Assembly (NCBI GenBank): GCA_007118235.1
Contig: SKRY01000495.1
Coordinates: 1 to 9,398, forward strand
From: Candidatus Hydrogenedentota bacterium
GTDB taxonomy: Bacteria; Hydrogenedentota; Hydrogenedentia; Hydrogenedentales; SLHB01
Length of the DNA: 9,398 nt
Direction of reading: 5' to 3'
A program made the position numbers and the translations under genes. This document shows, piece after piece, positions 6,712 to 9,398 of this stretch. Each line of letters opens with the position of its first letter. The first letter of the stretch is position 1. The notes under the pieces are model-generated. The model was not told the DNA's origin, made no database searches, and saw nothing but the letters and a program-made list of their open reading frames with translations.

Positions 6712-6980
6712 AGATTCAGGTCTCCCTTGGGGCCGTGTTTGAGTCTGGCCCGCTTCTCCGAAAGTTTCGAACGCCTTTCTTGTGTTGCCTCGGAGTCGAT
6801 GACGAGCCGCAACCGGCTTTCCCCTCTATCGCGGTCAATTTCGGCCAGTAACACATCGCCTTCCCGCGCGCCGGCTGGCGCCCACGCCGCGGGAACCTCG
6901 AACGGTCCCGTCTCGTGCTCGAGGACGACATGGCCACGGTCCGTGAACCGCTCGACAATGTAGTGTTGTTCTTCCAGCAT
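6708..6980 (-). CDS. DUF3006-like small protein
   Basis: A 90-residue protein with the DUF3006 pattern: a short N-terminal strand 'YIVERFTDRGHVVLEHETG' then 'VPAAWAPAGAREGDVLLAEIDRD', followed by a charged helical tail rich in Glu, Arg and Lys. No signal peptide or membrane segment is seen. DUF3006 proteins are known neighbours of ComEC-like MBL hydrolases, which is the arrangement here, with a 4-base ATGA overlap. The start at 6980 is chosen because GGAAGG lies 9 bases upstream. A TTG at 7001 would add seven residues but has no better signal. Function is unknown; a regulatory, binding or folding partner role for the downstream hydrolase is inference from synteny. Confidence 0.8.
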   Translation of the reverse strand: MLEEQHYIVERFTDRGHVVLEHETGPFEVPAAWAPAGAREGDVLLAEIDRDRGESRLRLVIDSEATQERRSKLSEKRARLKHGPKGDLNL

Positions 6981-6989
6981 ATAATAACG

Positions 6990-6995
6990 CCTTCC
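6990..6995 (-). promoter_or_regulatory. Ribosome binding site of the DUF3006-like gene
   Basis: GGAAGG on the minus strand sits 9 bases before the ATG at 6980. It supports that start over the upstream in-frame TTG at 7001, because the site would otherwise lie inside the coding region. Confidence 0.65.
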
Positions 6996-6999
6996 AAAC

Positions 7000-7046
7000 A
7001 AAAAACGGGCTCATCTGGATGAATCGCGTCCAGTTCATCCAGATGA
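7000..7046 (-). terminator. Long inverted repeat plus T-run after bamA: candidate intrinsic terminator
   Basis: On the minus strand TCATCTGGATGAA (7046-7034), a 10-base loop and TTCATCCAGATGA (7023-7011) form a perfect 13-bp stem. It is followed by GCCCG and six Ts (7005-7000). It begins about 130 bases after the bamA stop, so ending bamA transcription is the simplest role. Two things are odd: the stem is AT/GC balanced with five bases before the T-run, and each arm is itself a quasi-palindrome (TTCATC..GATGAA), so a paired operator is an alternative reading. Only 20 bases separate the T-run from the next gene's start. Confidence 0.6.
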
Positions 7047-7176
7047 ACCGCTTTCATGACTCGAAAAGGTTGGTGGCGGCGAGGGCGCATCCCCGCGTAC
7101 GTTACCGACACGCCATCACGTATGGCCTCCCCGCCCTGGGCTATTCAACGAACGGCGGCCTCCAGCAGCCTCCCGG
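7047..7176. other. Non-coding gap downstream of bamA
   Basis: About 130 bases between the bamA stop and the inverted repeat. A small 5-bp hairpin (GCCAT, loop CACGT, ATGGC at 7112-7126) is the only structure noticed, with no T-run. No convincing small gene or RNA is seen. Confidence 0.45.
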
Positions 7177-9398
7177 CTAGAATCCCATCCCCGTCTGGAA
7201 GTGTAACCGGCCGCTGCTGCTTTGGTAGCGGTCGGGGTTGATGGGATGGGCGTAGTCGAGGCGGACGGGCCCCAGCATGGGAACGTCGAAGCCGAGTCCG
7301 ACGCCCCCGCTGAACCGCAGATCGCTCGCGTCGATATCGCTGGGAACAGCCCATACCGCGCCGCCGTCGACAAAGCTGTACAGCCGGAGGGGATCCAGGA
7401 CGTCGTATTTGACCTCCACGTTATTGATGATCCGCAATTGGCCTCCTACCCGGTCAAAGGGGCCGAATATCCAGAATTGGCGTTCCCTGGGGCCCACTTC
7501 GCGGTTGCGGTAGCCGCGAATCGTGGTGGTGCCGCCAGCAAAGAACCGGTCGGACAACGGAACAAAATCGGAACTGCCGTACTCGGTCACATAGCCCTCG
7601 CGGGTGCGGTAGGACAGCACATACTGATCCCGGTCTCCGAAGGAGTAGTACCACGTGGAATCATGCTCCAGCCGGATGAATTCGTTGTCGCCTCCCAGCC
7701 CGGCGAGTTCGACCTCGAAATTATGGCGCGCGCCCTCGGATGGGTTGCGCGGATTGTCGCGCGTGTCGCGGTTGATATCCCATACGGCGCTGATGGTGAT
7801 GCGTCCACCGCGTTCGCGCCGGAGCTGGCGCGAAGAGAAGCGGGGAAGGTCGCGAATCTCGAGATCCCGGTAGCGCAAGGCCAGCGTGGTGTCCATGTAG
7901 GGCGAGAGTTCCTTCCCGAGGCGTATTTGTCCGCCGCTGGAATCCTCCCTGTATCTCATGGCGCCGCGAGGCCGGACCGAACGGCTGTAGGCGTCGAAGC
8001 CAAACATAAGGGGCAGGCCGCCAATCTCGGGATCGGTGAAGCCCAGGTTGAACTCGGTCCGGCGGCGCGCGACGTTCACTTCGGCTTGCACTTGCTGGCC
8101 GCCGCCCGAGAACGAGTACGGGTTGGTGATGTCGAAGTTACGGAATCGCAGGTTGGTGTGGCCGCCTATGCCGTCATCGGGGCTGAAGCCGACGCCGAAC
8201 GTGAACTCGCCGGTTTGGGCCTCTTCCACGTCAATGAGCAGATTCTCGTAGCGGGGATCGTCCTCAAGCGGCTCCAAGCTAAAACGGACGTCATCAAAAT
8301 ACCCCGTGCGCTCCAGGTCTTGCTGGGTGCGCCGGAGGGCGCTGCCGTCGAAACGGTCGCCGGGATCCAAGTGCAACCGGCTGCGTATGACGTCATCGCG
8401 CGTGACCGTATTGCCCGTGATACGGATTTCCCGCACGTACTTGAGGTCGCCCTCGCTAATCTGATGGACCACATTGGTGGTGTGGTTTTCCCTGTCGAGG
8501 GTGACCTGAGGAGTGACTTGAGCGTTGACGTAGCCACTGTCGCTATAGCCTTGTGTGATGACCGCGACATCGGCCTGGACTTGGCTGCGGTCGTGCACCG
8601 CGTCGGGAACCGCGCCCAGCACCGAGAGGATTTCCTGGTCCTCAAAGACGAAGTTGCCCTGAAGGGTTAGATTGGCGATGCGATAGATGGGGCCTTCGTC
8701 GATGTGGACGGTGATGTACAGCCGCCGGCCTCTTTCATCGTATTCGAACTCCGCCCCCAGGACCTCGGCTTCAAGATGGCCGTGGTTGGCGTACTCCTGC
8801 ACGATGGTTTGAAGATCGGCCTCGAACTCGGGTTCGCTGTATTGCCCTCCGAGAAACCACCAGGCCCGGCTGGTTTCGATTAGGCCCCGGAGATCGCGGT
8901 CACTGAGGGTTTCATTGCCCACGAAATCGATGCGCCCGATTCGCGCGCGCGGGCCTTCCTCAATAAGATAGGTGAGGCTTACCTCCGCGGGGCCAATCTC
9001 TTCGACAATGATCTCGACCTGAGCATTGGGGAAGCCCCGTTCCTGATACACCTCCAGGATGGATTCGCGTTCCTGTTCATACACTCCAGGCGCGAAGGAA
9101 TCCCCTTCCCGCCATGTGAGGGCGCCGCGGATGTGACGGGAGGGCACGATGTCGTTGCCGGCGATGTTGACCTCGCGGATCATCCGCTTCTCTTCGAAGA
9201 CGTAGGTGATGATCACCTCGTTTTGAACGGGCGTGGCCTCGACGCGGATGGTGGCGAAATACCCCATGTCGTGAAGCCGGCGGAGATCACGGGCCGAGGC
9301 CCGCGGATTGTAGGGGGCGCCCTCCTCAATCTCGATCTGGGCGCGCACAATGGAGGGGCTTACCCGCTGCAAGCCCTCGAGCTGAATCTCGCGTACAG
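7177..9398 (-). CDS. bamA: Outer membrane protein assembly factor BamA (partial, N-terminus outside window)
   Basis: BamA is the central Omp85 subunit of the β-barrel assembly machine, which folds and inserts outer-membrane proteins. The frame is open to the right edge, and 739 residues are visible. Five POTRA domains lie at about 1-73, 74-152, 153-238, 239-320 and 321-398; each begins with a strand such as VREIQLEG, REVNIAGND, RIGRIDFVGNE, RIANLTLQGN or VREIRITGNTV. The β-barrel occupies about 399-739. It contains the barrel-interior loop 6 motif IRGY (626-629, the family's VRGF/Y) and ends in the strand LHFQTGMGF, whose terminal Phe is the usual outer-membrane β-signal. Since POTRA1 starts at the window edge, only the signal peptide and a short linker should be missing. 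The leucine at visible position 9 is encoded by TTG (9372) and is internal, not a start. No skp/ompH or lpxD gene follows downstream, a frequent neighbour in Proteobacteria; instead there is a palindrome-rich gap and the DUF3006-MBL unit. Confidence 0.96.
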   Translation of the reverse strand, partial: VREIQLEGLQRVSPSIVRAQIEIEEGAPYNPRASARDLRRLHDMGYFATIRVEATPVQNEVIITYVFEEKRMIREVNIAGNDIVPSRHIRGALTWREGDSFAPGVYEQERESILEVYQERGFPNAQVEIIVEEIGPAEVSLTYLIEEGPRARIGRIDFVGNETLSDRDLRGLIETSRAWWFLGGQYSEPEFEADLQTIVQEYANHGHLEAEVLGAEFEYDERGRRLYITVHIDEGPIYRIANLTLQGNFVFEDQEILSVLGAVPDAVHDRSQVQADVAVITQGYSDSGYVNAQVTPQVTLDRENHTTNVVHQISEGDLKYVREIRITGNTVTRDDVIRSRLHLDPGDRFDGSALRRTQQDLERTGYFDDVRFSLEPLEDDPRYENLLIDVEEAQTGEFTFGVGFSPDDGIGGHTNLRFRNFDITNPYSFSGGGQQVQAEVNVARRRTEFNLGFTDPEIGGLPLMFGFDAYSRSVRPRGAMRYREDSSGGQIRLGKELSPYMDTTLALRYRDLEIRDLPRFSSRQLRRERGGRITISAVWDINRDTRDNPRNPSEGARHNFEVELAGLGGDNEFIRLEHDSTWYYSFGDRDQYVLSYRTREGYVTEYGSSDFVPLSDRFFAGGTTTIRGYRNREVGPRERQFWIFGPFDRVGGQLRIINNVEVKYDVLDPLRLYSFVDGGAVWAVPSDIDASDLRFSGGVGLGFDVPMLGPVRLDYAHPINPDRYQSSSGRLHFQTGMGF

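Noticed and set aside
7112..7126. GCCAT-CACGT-ATGGC hairpin downstream of bamA
   Set aside because: Too short and without a T-run; the inverted repeat at 7011-7046 is the far better terminator candidate.
7222..8670. 482-codon plus-strand open frame opposite bamA
   Set aside because: Shadow of bamA codon use; no ribosome site and no recognisable domain, whereas the minus strand has complete POTRA and barrel motifs.

Overview
The window is GC-rich, gene-dense bacterial DNA. It comes from a Gram-negative (diderm) organism, because it encodes a complete BamA β-barrel C-terminus with the terminal Phe that outer-membrane proteins carry. A homodimeric-type pyruvate dehydrogenase E1 and a secreted subtilase with PEGA-like modules are found together in Proteobacteria/Deltaproteobacteria-like lineages, in PVC bacteria and in candidate phyla such as Hydrogenedentota. 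No 16S or other decisive marker is present, so placement below 'diderm, high GC' is inference.

Layout from left to right: (1) 1-1124, minus strand, the N-terminal part of aceE, running off the left edge, probably from a GTG start. (2) 1125-1601, a divergent intergenic region with a plausible promoter for each flanking gene. (3) 1602-2597, plus strand, a calcineurin-like metallophosphoesterase of the YkuE/YaeI/LpxG type with a strong Shine-Dalgarno. (4) 2598-2846, intergenic, ending in a perfect TATAAT placed almost on the next start codon. (5) 2847-5621, plus strand, a secreted subtilisin-like protease with signal peptide, propeptide, catalytic domain, six ~77-residue PEGA-like modules, a C-terminal membrane anchor and a tail derived from a short palindromic repeat. 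(6) 5671-6711 and 6708-6980, minus strand, a two-gene unit with ATGA overlap: a DUF3006-like small protein followed by a secreted ComEC-type metallo-β-lactamase-fold hydrolase fused to a ComEA-like helix-hairpin-helix. (7) 7002-7176, an intergenic stretch with a striking long inverted repeat followed by a T-run on the minus strand. (8) 7177-9398, minus strand, bamA, running off the right edge.

The genes do not form one pathway. aceE is central carbon metabolism and bamA is outer-membrane biogenesis. The protease and the MBL/HhH protein are both predicted to be exported. The DUF3006-MBL pair resembles a detached piece of the competence/ComEC system. I see no CRISPR array, insertion sequence, tRNA, rRNA or recognisable defence island. 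The most unusual signals are the pair of quasi-palindromes after bamA, the recombination footprint in the protease repeat array, and the repeat-derived C-terminus of the same protein.
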